64,000 bases of DNA from contig JBEBBU010000165.1 in assembly GCA_041158225.1 (NCBI GenBank), positions 13,229 to 77,228 of the forward strand, read 5' to 3'. Positions 28,922 through 37,009 of the stretch are shown piece after piece. A program made the translations under genes and the position numbers. Position 1 is the stretch's first letter. Every line of letters begins with the position of its first letter. The notes beneath the pieces were generated by a model. It searched no databases, was not told the DNA's origin, and saw only the letters and a list, made by a program, of their open reading frames with translations. This DNA is from JBEBBU01 sp041158225. Lineage in GTDB: Bacteria > Pseudomonadota > Gammaproteobacteria > Methylococcales > Methylococcaceae.

Positions 28922-30478
28922 TCAGGTTTCCTCATGCAGGAGCAGATGGCGTGGACGTAGTCCAAGCAGCCATAGTGAGCTGGCATAGGTCAGCATGCCC
29001 AGAGTGATCCATAGCGCAAGGCTGGTGATGCGTTCTGTCAGGGTCCAGTCCCCCCATGGATAGCTGGTTGCGGCATACCAGAGCAGGGCGCCCATGGCGC
29101 CGTTGGCAAGCAGACTGCGCAACAGAAAGAAAAGCCAGCCCTTGCGTGGCTGGTAGATGCGGTCACGACGCAGGCGCGTGAACAGCAGTATGCAGTTGAC
29201 CCAGGCGGCCATGGCGGTAGCCAGTGCCAGCCCTGCATGCCCCCAGCCTAAAGGGGCCAGTGGAAATATCAGGGCCAGATTGAAGATGACATTGGCGAGC
29301 ATGGCATACATACCGCAGCGTACTGGGGTTTTCAGGTCTTTTCTGGAACTGAATCCGGGTACCAGCACCTTGATGGCAATGAAGGCAAGTAGTCCTGTGG
29401 AGTAGGTCATGAGACTGCGGCTGGCCATGACGACGTCGTGACTGGAAAAATGATCCCGCTGGAACAGGGTTGAAATCAGCGGCTGGGCCAGAAGCACCAG
29501 GCCTACGGTGGCCGGGATGGCGATAAGGATGACCCAGCGCAGCGCCCAGTCCAGGGAGTGGGAAAAGCCGCTGCTGTTGTTACTGCTGTGATTGCGTGAC
29601 AGGTGGGGCAGAATCACGGTGCCTATGGCGACGCCAAAGATACCCAGCGGAAACTCGACCAGCCGGTCCGAGTAGTAGAGCCAGGACACGCTGCCGGTCA
29701 CCAGAAAGGAGGCTATCAGTGTATCAATCAGGAGGTTGACCTGGGTGACGGAGACGCCAAATATGGCGGGCACCATGAGCTGCATGATGCGTCTGACTCC
29801 GGGATCATGGAAACCGCAGCGCAGGCGCGGCATGAGCCCTGATCGGATCAGCACCGGAAACTGGAATAAAAGTTGCAGGGCGCCCGCAAAGAATACCCCC
29901 CAGGCAAGCGCTTCAATCGGTACGCCCATGTAGGGCGTCAGCCAGAGTGCTGCTGCGATCATGGCGATGTTCAGCAGTACTGGCGTCAGCGCGGGGATGG
30001 CAAAATATCCCCATGTATTGAGAATGCCGCCTGCAAAAGCGGTCATGGATATGAAGAACAGGTAAGGAAAGGTGATGCGCAGCATCTCGACACTGAGCTG
30101 GTAGGCATCGCCCTGGGTATAGAAACCAGGGGCGAACATGAAAATGATCGCTGGTGCCGCCATCATGCCAATAAGGGTGGTCAGCATCAGGATGATGGCT
30201 AGCGTACCCGCTGTCCGGTCGAGGAACTGCCGGATACCATCCCTGTCGTAGTGGGTTTTATAGTCAGAAAGTACCGGTACGAAAGCCTGCGAGAAAGCGC
30301 CTTCCGCAAACAGGCGTCGCAGGAAGTTGGGGATCTTGAAAGCCACAAAAAAAGCATCGGTAGCGGCATTGGCACCAAATACCTGTGCGACGACCACATC
30401 CCGCGCAAATCCGAGCAGACGCGAGATAAAGGTCATGCTGCCCACAACGGCAGTTGATCGGATGAGTTGCTTGCTCAG
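28922..30478 (-). CDS. murJ: Lipid II flippase MurJ (non-ATG start)
   Basis: A MOP-superfamily membrane protein with about 14 TM segments that flips lipid II for peptidoglycan synthesis. Core motifs are SRLLGFARDVVVAQVFGA, AFFVAFKIPNFLRRLFAEGAFSQAF and GGILNTWG. The first ATG or GTG candidates (GTG at 30445, ATG at 30436) would cut into TM1. The frame stays open upstream and encodes LSKQLIRSTAVVGSMT, matching the usual MurJ start (often MSK.LLRSTAVVS). The family's first Met would be the CTG at 30478-30476, so CTG is proposed. ribF follows 5 bases after the stop. Confidence 0.85.
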   Translation of the reverse strand: MSKQLIRSTAVVGSMTFISRLLGFARDVVVAQVFGANAATDAFFVAFKIPNFLRRLFAEGAFSQAFVPVLSDYKTHYDRDGIRQFLDRTAGTLAIILMLTTLIGMMAAPAIIFMFAPGFYTQGDAYQLSVEMLRITFPYLFFISMTAFAGGILNTWGYFAIPALTPVLLNIAMIAAALWLTPYMGVPIEALAWGVFFAGALQLLFQFPVLIRSGLMPRLRCGFHDPGVRRIMQLMVPAIFGVSVTQVNLLIDTLIASFLVTGSVSWLYYSDRLVEFPLGIFGVAIGTVILPHLSRNHSSNNSSGFSHSLDWALRWVILIAIPATVGLVLLAQPLISTLFQRDHFSSHDVVMASRSLMTYSTGLLAFIAIKVLVPGFSSRKDLKTPVRCGMYAMLANVIFNLALIFPLAPLGWGHAGLALATAMAAWVNCILLFTRLRRDRIYQPRKGWLFFLLRSLLANGAMGALLWYAATSYPWGDWTLTERITSLALWITLGMLTYASSLWLLGLRPRHLLLHEET

Positions 30479-30542
30479 GGGAGGTCGCCGGATATCATGA
30501 ATGAATGGGCTATTATAGGTGGATTGCAGCGGTCGGGGAGTC

Positions 30543-30571
30543 TTGACAGGAAGGGCTGAAGGGTGGAAAAT
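30543..30571 (+). promoter_or_regulatory. Predicted sigma-70 promoter of rpsT
   Basis: Consensus TTGACA at 30543-30548, a 17-base spacer and GAAAAT at 30566-30571, 37 bases before the rpsT start. This is one of the strongest promoter matches in the window, as expected for a ribosomal protein gene. A minus-strand TATAAT-like box (CTATAATAG, complement near 30513) lies in the same gap and may serve murJ. Confidence 0.65.
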
Positions 30572-30607
30572 GCCGGTTTACTGAATTTTTCAATATTGGG
30601 GTTGACC

Positions 30608-30886
30608 TTGGCCAACATAGCTTCTGCAAAAAAGCGCGCACGTCAGTCTGAGGAGCGTCGCGCCCACAATGCTGCGATGCGCAGCCGTCTGCGTACTTTC
30701 ATCAAAAAAGTCATTCTGGCTGTCCAGTCAGGTGATGTTGCCAAGGCTCAGCAGGCCTACCGTGAAGCCGTACCCGTGATCGACTCATCCGTTAACAAGG
30801 GTCTGATCCATCGCAATAAGGCTGCTCGCGGCAAGAGCCGTCTGAATGCCCGTGTAAAGGCGCTGGTACTTTCCCAGGCCAGCTAA
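30608..30886 (+). CDS. rpsT: 30S ribosomal protein S20 (TTG start)
   Basis: A 92-residue S20, binding 16S rRNA in the small subunit. Family homology begins at [20 protein letters not shown], so the start is the TTG at 30608, preceded by GGGG at a proper distance; upstream in-frame codons to 30563 are not part of the protein. A TTG start is also used by E. coli rpsT, where it is part of autogenous control. It has its own promoter and terminator, divergent from murJ. Confidence 0.96.
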   Translation: MANIASAKKRARQSEERRAHNAAMRSRLRTFIKKVILAVQSGDVAKAQQAYREAVPVIDSSVNKGLIHRNKAARGKSRLNARVKALVLSQAS

Positions 30887-30910
30887 CGCTGCATGCCCTT
30901 TACAGAAAAG

Positions 30911-30931
30911 CCGCCTTCGGGCGGTTTTTTT
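30911..30931 (+). terminator. Rho-independent terminator after rpsT
   Basis: CCGCC and GGCGG stem with a TTCG tetraloop, followed by seven T (30925-30931). Confidence 0.9.
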
Positions 30932-30964
30932 ATGCGTGCTGCCTGTCGGGTTGCGATACTGTTT

Positions 30965-33158
<2,194 letters not shown>

Positions 33159-33172
33159 TCAGGTAGACCTGC

Positions 33173-33195
33173 CGGGACGCGCTGGACGCGTCCCG
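33173..33195 (-). other. Hairpin in the rpmA-obgE gap
   Basis: Perfect 9-bp stem (33173-33181 with 33187-33195) and a 5-base loop in the 87-base spacer between rpmA and obgE, with no T-run. It may be an mRNA processing or attenuation element that lowers obgE relative to the ribosomal genes. A smaller palindrome CAGGTAGACCTG lies at 33160-33171. Confidence 0.4.
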
Positions 33196-33209
33196 ATGCA
33201 AGAGAGGGG

Positions 33210-33467
33210 TCAGACGGGGACGATATTGACGTACTTGCGCCCCATGGGGCCCTTGGTTCTGAATTCAACCCTGCCTTCGGCGGTGGCGAACAGCGTATAG
33301 TCGCGACCACAGCCGACATTGTCGCCTGCATGGAAGCGGGTGCCGCGCTGGCGTACGATGATGTTGCCAGCGCTGACCAGTTCGCCGCCAAAGCGTTTGA
33401 CGCCCAGTCGCTTGGATTCTGAATCGCGACCGTTGCGTGAACTGCCGCCTGCCTTTTTATGTGCCAT
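33210..33467 (-). CDS. rpmA: 50S ribosomal protein L27
   Basis: An 85-residue L27 with the exact family start [20 protein letters not shown] and the [20 protein letters not shown] core. Its N-terminal tail reaches the peptidyl-transferase centre. It lies between rplU and obgE. A good SD (GGAGC) precedes the start. Confidence 0.98.
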   Translation of the reverse strand: MAHKKAGGSSRNGRDSESKRLGVKRFGGELVSAGNIIVRQRGTRFHAGDNVGCGRDYTLFATAEGRVEFRTKGPMGRKYVNIVPV

Positions 33468-33497
33468 GATTGTGCTCCTTGACTGCTGCTGGCCAGA

Positions 33498-33809
33498 TCA
33501 GGCGCTGATGCTGGTGATCTGGATTTCAGTGAAATTCTGGCGGTGCCCCTGCCGTTTCATGTGGTGCTTGCGGCGACGGAACTTGATGATGTGCACTTTG
33601 GGCATGCGGCCGTGTGAGGTTACGGTGGCCACAACCTTGCCGCCGGCTACCAGGGGGGTGCCGACATGCAGTTTGTCGTCCGTCTGAACCAGCAGTACCT
33701 GATCAAAGGTGACTTCCTGACCTGCCTCGACATCAAGGGTTTCAATTTTCAGGCGATCGCCCGGTTCTACGCGGTACTGTTTTCCGCCTGTCTGAATCAC
33801 AGCGTACAT
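33498..33809 (-). CDS. rplU: 50S ribosomal protein L21
   Basis: A 103-residue L21, the same length as in E. coli. The start is the ATG at 33809 ([18 protein letters not shown]); an in-frame codon 27 bases upstream is not conserved. It is the first gene of the rplU-rpmA-obgE-proB unit, with a promoter at 33876-33847. Confidence 0.98.
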   Translation of the reverse strand: MYAVIQTGGKQYRVEPGDRLKIETLDVEAGQEVTFDQVLLVQTDDKLHVGTPLVAGGKVVATVTSHGRMPKVHIIKFRRRKHHMKRQGHRQNFTEIQITSISA

Positions 33810-33846
33810 GGGGGTACTCCGAAAGGAATATTGCAATAAACCGACA

Positions 33847-33876
33847 ATTCTAGATGAGCTGCAAGCATGGCGTCAA
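33847..33876 (-). promoter_or_regulatory. Predicted sigma-70 promoter of rplU operon
   Basis: On the minus strand TTGACG (33876-33871), an 18-base spacer and TAGAAT (33852-33847). A 9-base inverted pair, CCGACAATT (33841-33849) and AATTGTCGG (33889-33897), brackets it. Confidence 0.6.
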
Positions 33877-33915
33877 GATCATGGGTGAAATTGTCGGAAC
33901 TGGTGGCGCGAAGGC

Positions 33916-33956
33916 TTGCATTTCCGCACGGCGTCGATTATAAATCGACGCCGTGC
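33916..33956 (+). promoter_or_regulatory. Promoter of the tiny lipoprotein gene with a perfect 14-bp-arm palindrome
   Basis: TTGCAT at 33916-33921 and TATAAA at 33939-33944 (17-base spacer) form a plausible promoter. A perfect inverted repeat covers the -10: arms 33926-33939 and 33943-33956, starting GCACGGCGTCG, with ATA in the centre. Its position over the -10 suggests a dimeric repressor operator; as RNA it would be a very strong hairpin. The 206 bases between rplU and the lipoprotein hold nothing else recognised apart from the rplU promoter. Confidence 0.5.
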
Positions 33957-34015
33957 TCACGGCACTTTAAACAATACTGTTCAAGACTTTCATCATCGTT
34001 GTTAAGGAGGATTTT

Positions 34016-34135
34016 ATGAAAAAGGCTCTTTGCGTTTTCGGCGTTGTAATGATGTCCTTGCTCGCTGTTGGCTGTGGCAATTCACCTGACGGTGATTCAG
34101 GCAGGCTGGCCAGTCACGTGGCGCCTTCCCTTTAA
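34016..34135 (+). CDS. Tiny lipoprotein, 39 aa (paralogue A)
   Basis: A 39-residue ORF with an excellent SD (AAGGAGG at 34004-34010, 5 bases before the ATG). The first 19 residues are a lipoprotein signal (MKK, hydrophobic core, AVG before Cys20). The mature 20-residue peptide is CGNSPDGDSGRLASHVAPSL, acidic-to-neutral and polar. A paralogue at 34741-34860 matches it at 28 of 39 positions, with the mature CGNS, DGDSGRL and APSL blocks fixed, which is strong evidence that both are real. I do not recognise the family. Size and tandem arrangement recall entericidins, but the sequence does not. It should be anchored in the envelope by LspA processing. Confidence 0.8.
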   Translation: MKKALCVFGVVMMSLLAVGCGNSPDGDSGRLASHVAPSL

Positions 34136-34147
34136 TCCATCAGGATT

Positions 34148-34248
34148 GGGTGTCTGAAAAGCACGGTTCCCAAATTCAATAAACATAAAGGGTTAAGCCC
34201 CGTGCTATGTAACATCAGACCCGGACACCCCATGTGTTCGGGTTTTTT
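34148..34248 (+). ncRNA. Predicted structured RNA with mutually exclusive terminator
   Basis: A long-range helix pairs 34148-34156 with 34222-34230 (9 bp, one G-T). Inside it is a 7-bp hairpin, 34160-34166 with 34200-34206, extended by CCC 34069-style pairing at 34169-34171 with GGG 34190-34192, and an A-rich 18-base loop. The outer helix shares 34222-34228 with the terminator stem at 34220-34242, so only one can form. This is the layout of an attenuator or riboswitch expression platform. It matches no riboswitch class I recognise. It may instead be a 3'-UTR structure of the lipoprotein mRNA. Confidence 0.4.
34220..34248 (+). terminator. Rho-independent terminator after tiny lipoprotein A
   Basis: 9-bp stem with one G-T pair (34220-34228 with 34234-34242), 5-base loop CCCAT, and six T at 34243-34248. 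It lies 85 bases after the lipoprotein stop. Confidence 0.85.
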
Positions 34249-34276
34249 GCAACAGGGAATTGCCAGTAAGTGTGTA

Positions 34277-34306
34277 TTGACACCCGCAGTCTGATTAACT
34301 GACAAT
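34277..34306 (+). promoter_or_regulatory. Predicted promoter of the 41-residue membrane protein
   Basis: Consensus TTGACA at 34277-34282, an 18-base spacer, and GACAAT at 34301-34306, 83 bases before the start codon. It follows the terminator directly, so the small membrane protein has its own transcript. Confidence 0.5.
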
Positions 34307-34388
34307 AGCGGGACGATCACGGTACGGCCGTATCCGAACGATTTCCATACATTGAATTAACAACACTTAAATAAGAAGGTAGGTAGAA

Positions 34389-34514
34389 ATGGGTGCCATA
34401 CTTGATCTGGTTGAAAAGATGAGATCCCCTGTAGGTATCGTAGTGACCCTGGCGATCATCGCTGTTGGTTTCTACTTCGTTCGTTGGGTATTCAACGACT
34501 CAGACAAGCAGTAA
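34389..34514 (+). CDS. 41-residue single-helix membrane protein
   Basis: A 41-residue ORF with SD-like GAAGGTAGG upstream. The layout is a short amphipathic N-terminus (MGAILDLVEKMRSPVG), one strong TM helix (residues about 17-35, IVVTLAIIAVGFYFVRWVF) and a short charged tail NDSDKQ. It has a private promoter (34277-34306) and a private terminator (34533-34565), which argues for a real, well-expressed gene. Single-helix proteins of this size often are accessory subunits of membrane enzymes (as CydX or CcoQ), but nothing here identifies a partner. Family not recognised. Confidence 0.7.
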   Translation: MGAILDLVEKMRSPVGIVVTLAIIAVGFYFVRWVFNDSDKQ

Positions 34515-34532
34515 TCTGCCTGTCTGGAAGAG

Positions 34533-34565
34533 GCGTGGCGGGGTTTGCCGTCACGCTTTTTTTTT
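34533..34565 (+). terminator. Rho-independent terminator after the 41-residue protein
   Basis: 9-bp stem with one G-T pair (34533-34541 with 34548-34556) followed by nine T (34557-34565). The remaining 165 bases up to the second lipoprotein SD are AT-richer and show no clear promoter or gene. Confidence 0.9.
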
Positions 34566-34740
34566 GCCTGTTATAGCCTCTCTGCCATCTCCTGATACTA
34601 AATTTCCATTTTTTGCGTGCTCTGATGTAGAAATGTATCTGCTGTTGAGGTACATTTTACCGCGTCAGTCACCTGACTGGTGGTTGTCCACAGGCTTCTA
34701 TGTAAGCTGGCTGAATAATAATCATTCTTAGGAGGATGTC

Positions 34741-34860
34741 ATGAAGAAAGTACTTCTGGTTCTGGGTGTTGTAATGGTATCTCTGATGGCTGCTGGTTGC
34801 GGCAACTCAGCCGATGGCGATTCAGGTCGTCTGAGCTTCAAGTCTGCTCCTTCCCTGTAA
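34741..34860 (+). CDS. Tiny lipoprotein, 39 aa (paralogue B)
   Basis: The second 39-residue lipoprotein, with SD GGAGG at 34731-34735. It has the same design as the copy at 34016: MKK signal, AAG before Cys20, mature peptide CGNSADGDSGRLSFKSAPSL. Substitutions cluster in the hydrophobic signal and at mature positions 5 and 13-16, while the CGNS, DGDSGRL and APSL blocks are unchanged. That pattern suggests selection on the peptide. It is followed 18 bases later by a GC-rich hairpin and then the cytochrome gene. Function unknown. Confidence 0.8.
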   Translation: MKKVLLVLGVVMVSLMAAGCGNSADGDSGRLSFKSAPSL

Positions 34861-34878
34861 TTCCCGGGAGCGTGGCCG

Positions 34879-34917
34879 CCCTCGCGGTATTGCCGCGGGG
34901 GATGGTTCATCCTTTTT
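34879..34917 (+). terminator. GC-rich hairpin after tiny lipoprotein B
   Basis: 9-bp stem with one G-T pair (34879-34887 with 34893-34901), 5-base loop. A weak second hairpin (GGAT/ATCC) and TTTTT at 34913-34917 follow. Likely terminator, separating the lipoprotein from the cytochrome gene. Confidence 0.55.
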
Positions 34918-34948
34918 CCTCGTCATCTTTCATTACTGAGTCTTGTTG

Positions 34949-35494
34949 ATGAAGCCACTATCGTCCGTTTCCGTCCTGCTTGGTGTCGGTGTGCTGTTAG
35001 CAGGTTGTGGTGGTGTAAATTCCCAAGGCCCGTCTGCAGGTGTCGGCAGAGCTGCAAATGAGCTGCAAACAGGCCAGAGCCCGTCTTCCTCCGGTACAGC
35101 GTTTGTTCCGGGGCTGGGTGAGATCATGGCTCAGACCGCTGCGCGGCATGTCAAACTCTGGTTTGCCGGTCAAGGCAAAAACTGGGCACTGGCGGCCTAC
35201 GAGCTTGATGAGATCCGTGAAGGTCTGGACGATGCCGGCAAGTACCATCCCACTCACAAGTCTATTGCCGCTCCCATACCCATCCTGATCAAATCCTGGA
35301 TGGACAAGCCTCTGGCGGGGCTTGACGAGGCAGTCAAGGCCAGGGATCTCGTGCGTTTTACCAGACATTTCGATGAGTTGACCGAAGGTTGTAATGCCTG
35401 TCATCGCGGAACGGATTTTGGTTATAACCAGGTGATCCGTCCCAATTTCAACCCATTTCCAAGTCAGTCGTTTACCGCAACTGATCCATCCTGA
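34949..35494 (+). CDS. c-type cytochrome lipoprotein (single haem)
   Basis: A 181-residue predicted lipoprotein (signal ending LLAGC, Cys20) with one haem-binding motif CNACH at residues 148-152 near the C-terminus. The preceding helical region (EIMAQTAARHVKLWFAGQGKNWALAAYELDEI) has the cytochrome c'-like look of a small uncharacterised family found in various proteobacteria. The ATG at 34949 is preferred over two in-frame TTG just before it. It is probably an envelope electron carrier or gas-binding haem protein. It is convergent with the CopC-like operon (24 bases between stops), with the tiny lipoproteins on its other side. Confidence 0.7.
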   Translation: MKPLSSVSVLLGVGVLLAGCGGVNSQGPSAGVGRAANELQTGQSPSSSGTAFVPGLGEIMAQTAARHVKLWFAGQGKNWALAAYELDEIREGLDDAGKYHPTHKSIAAPIPILIKSWMDKPLAGLDEAVKARDLVRFTRHFDELTEGCNACHRGTDFGYNQVIRPNFNPFPSQSFTATDPS

Positions 35495-35518
35495 CATCCG
35501 TCAGTGTGGTTTCCCGTG

Positions 35519-36154
35519 CTACGCAGTCTTTCCGTTATTGTGAGACTGGCGCAGCAGGCGTGGCAGCGCAAATCCCATGGCCAGTACGGCCAGTGCCGTC
35601 AGCAGGACAAACTTGCCGAACTGGCTTGCTGCTACTGGAGTGACTGCGGGCGCAGTGGCTACCAGCAACGGGATGTGCAGCGCTGACACCTCCTGCGGTA
35701 TGTTCAGCTCACTGTGCTGGACATAAAGCACGGTCTCATAGTGGCCGGGCGTGGGGAAATCAACGCTTAATCCGGTAACGCCCTGCTTCACCACAGTAGG
35801 TGCAGTCTCTGAAAGCACCTTGCCTTTCTGGTCCAGTACTCTGATCACTACCGGCTGGTTGCGTACATCGCGGTCGAGAAGATCCAGGGTGATCTGTGTA
35901 TTGCCGGTGCGTGCGATTTCCAGGCACTGCGCGGTTGGCGGCTGTCTTGCTTCGCCTGGCGCTACAGGCGGCATCTGGAATGCCGCAAAATTGGCGACAT
36001 AATAATCATTGCTCTGCATGCAGCCATACATGTCCATTTTGCCGCCTGGCCCCTGTCGCGGTGCCAGAGGTACGGAAGCAGGAGCTTCGTGGCTGGTACA
36101 TAGCAGGCAGGTGCTCAGGGCAATGGCTGCGATGGAAAGAAATGGCCTGTTCAT
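35519..36154 (-). CDS. Periplasmic domain protein with C-terminal membrane anchor, last gene of CopC-like operon
   Basis: A 211-residue protein with an N-terminal signal, a predicted beta-rich periplasmic domain (residues about 40-165) and a C-terminal TM helix (about 180-200) with a short basic cytoplasmic tail. Near the mature N-terminus is a Met/Cys-rich patch, GKMDMYGCMQSNDYY, and a second Cys at 77; these could bind copper or form a disulfide. Single C-terminal anchors on copper-loving periplasmic domains occur in the AmoD/PmoD family, but I cannot confirm membership. It overlaps the CopC-like gene as ATGA and has a good SD (GGAGGTG). Confidence 0.65.
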   Translation of the reverse strand: MNRPFLSIAAIALSTCLLCTSHEAPASVPLAPRQGPGGKMDMYGCMQSNDYYVANFAAFQMPPVAPGEARQPPTAQCLEIARTGNTQITLDLLDRDVRNQPVVIRVLDQKGKVLSETAPTVVKQGVTGLSVDFPTPGHYETVLYVQHSELNIPQEVSALHIPLLVATAPAVTPVAASQFGKFVLLTALAVLAMGFALPRLLRQSHNNGKTA

Positions 36155-36558
36155 GGTGCACCTCCCTGGGTTTCGTTGACTTTGACGGAAAATCGGTAGA
36201 TGCCGCTGATGACCAGGCCATCTTCAGTAATGACGCGGTAGTGAGCCACATAGGATCCGGGTGGCAGTGGCGAAGCGGTGGAAGCTTTGAGTTCGCTGCG
36301 TTCGCCAATGGTGATGCTGGCGTCCTGGCGGTCTACGCGCTGGCCTGATTTGTCCAGTATGACCAGTGAAGGCGATCTTTCCCCGATGTTACCTGTAAAC
36401 CAGAGTTTCAGTGTACCGTCAAATTTTGCAGTGATTTCATTGTCGCGTGGAGCGCCGCCTATCAGACGGCCTTCAGCCCATGCGTTCCCTGCAAGCAGAG
36501 ATGGCAGGACTAGCAGCGCCGTTAGTGACAGACGCTTGCAGGCGGAAGACTGTTTCAT
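36151..36558 (-). CDS. CopC-domain-like periplasmic protein lacking copper histidines
   Basis: A 135-residue secreted protein (signal ends near NAWA). The mature region follows the CopC beta-sandwich plan: LIGGAPRDNEITAKFDGTLKLWF at the start, SLVILDKSGQRV in the middle and LPPGSYVAHYRVITEDGLVISG then IYRFSV at the end. In CopC the mature N-terminal His and the His of the DGH motif bind Cu(II). Here the mature start is AEGRL and the motif is DGL, so both are missing. It may be a structural or interaction domain rather than a Cu(II) carrier. No CopD-type partner is fused. Confidence 0.65.
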   Translation of the reverse strand: MKQSSACKRLSLTALLVLPSLLAGNAWAEGRLIGGAPRDNEITAKFDGTLKLWFTGNIGERSPSLVILDKSGQRVDRQDASITIGERSELKASTASPLPPGSYVAHYRVITEDGLVISGIYRFSVKVNETQGGAP

Positions 36559-36595
36559 GGTTTAACCCTGTGATCGGATGGTGGATGGGGCGGTT

Positions 36596-37000
36596 TCAGG
36601 GAAGGCCGAGAGTGCTGCTGATCAGCAGTACCAGCGGATCAATGACCGGATGGAAAAAGCCCAGGGTAATAATCAGCAGGCTTATCGCATAAAACTGGCT
36701 CCAGCGTCTCAGTGAAAAATCCTGCTGGCGCCATAAATAGTGAAAGATCAGCCAGCTGATGACCCAGACGACGACAGCCATGGTTTCCTTGCCTGAGTAG
36801 GAGCCTATGCTGCCATCTGGGCCACTGCCCACAGCGCCAGGTATCCAGTAGCCATAGGCATGAACCGCGCGATCCAGTGCCGGGGAGAGGCGTGAGATGT
36901 GGTGGCTTACCATGAGCGTGACAAATGCCAGCAGGGGGGCCAGTGTGGCTGCAATGACGGGGCCATTGTAGACGGGTTGCTGATTGGACTTGGTATTCAT
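36596..37000 (-). CDS. Small integral membrane protein, second gene of CopC-like operon
   Basis: A 134-residue protein with three or four predicted TM segments (about 14-32, 73-90 and a long hydrophobic stretch 103-130). A loop rich in Gly/Ser/Tyr lies between the first two (AYGYWIPGAVGSGPDGSIGSYSG). His33, His34, His47 and His87 lie near membrane boundaries and could be metal or haem ligands. Good SD (GGAAG). It lies 9 bases after the first gene of the operon. Family not recognised. Confidence 0.6.
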   Translation of the reverse strand: MNTKSNQQPVYNGPVIAATLAPLLAFVTLMVSHHISRLSPALDRAVHAYGYWIPGAVGSGPDGSIGSYSGKETMAVVVWVISWLIFHYLWRQQDFSLRRWSQFYAISLLIITLGFFHPVIDPLVLLISSTLGLP

Positions 37001-37009
37001 GTATCTTCC

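Noticed and set aside
33904..33920. Sigma-54-like element TGGCGCG...TTGCA upstream of tiny lipoprotein A
   Set aside because: The GG and GC elements are 11 bases apart instead of 10, which sigma-54 rarely tolerates; the sigma-70 reading fits better.
34016..34860. Tiny lipoproteins as LptM (YifL) or entericidins
   Set aside because: LptM has a CGxKGPLxLP motif, absent here, and entericidins have different mature sequences; only the size and tandem arrangement match.
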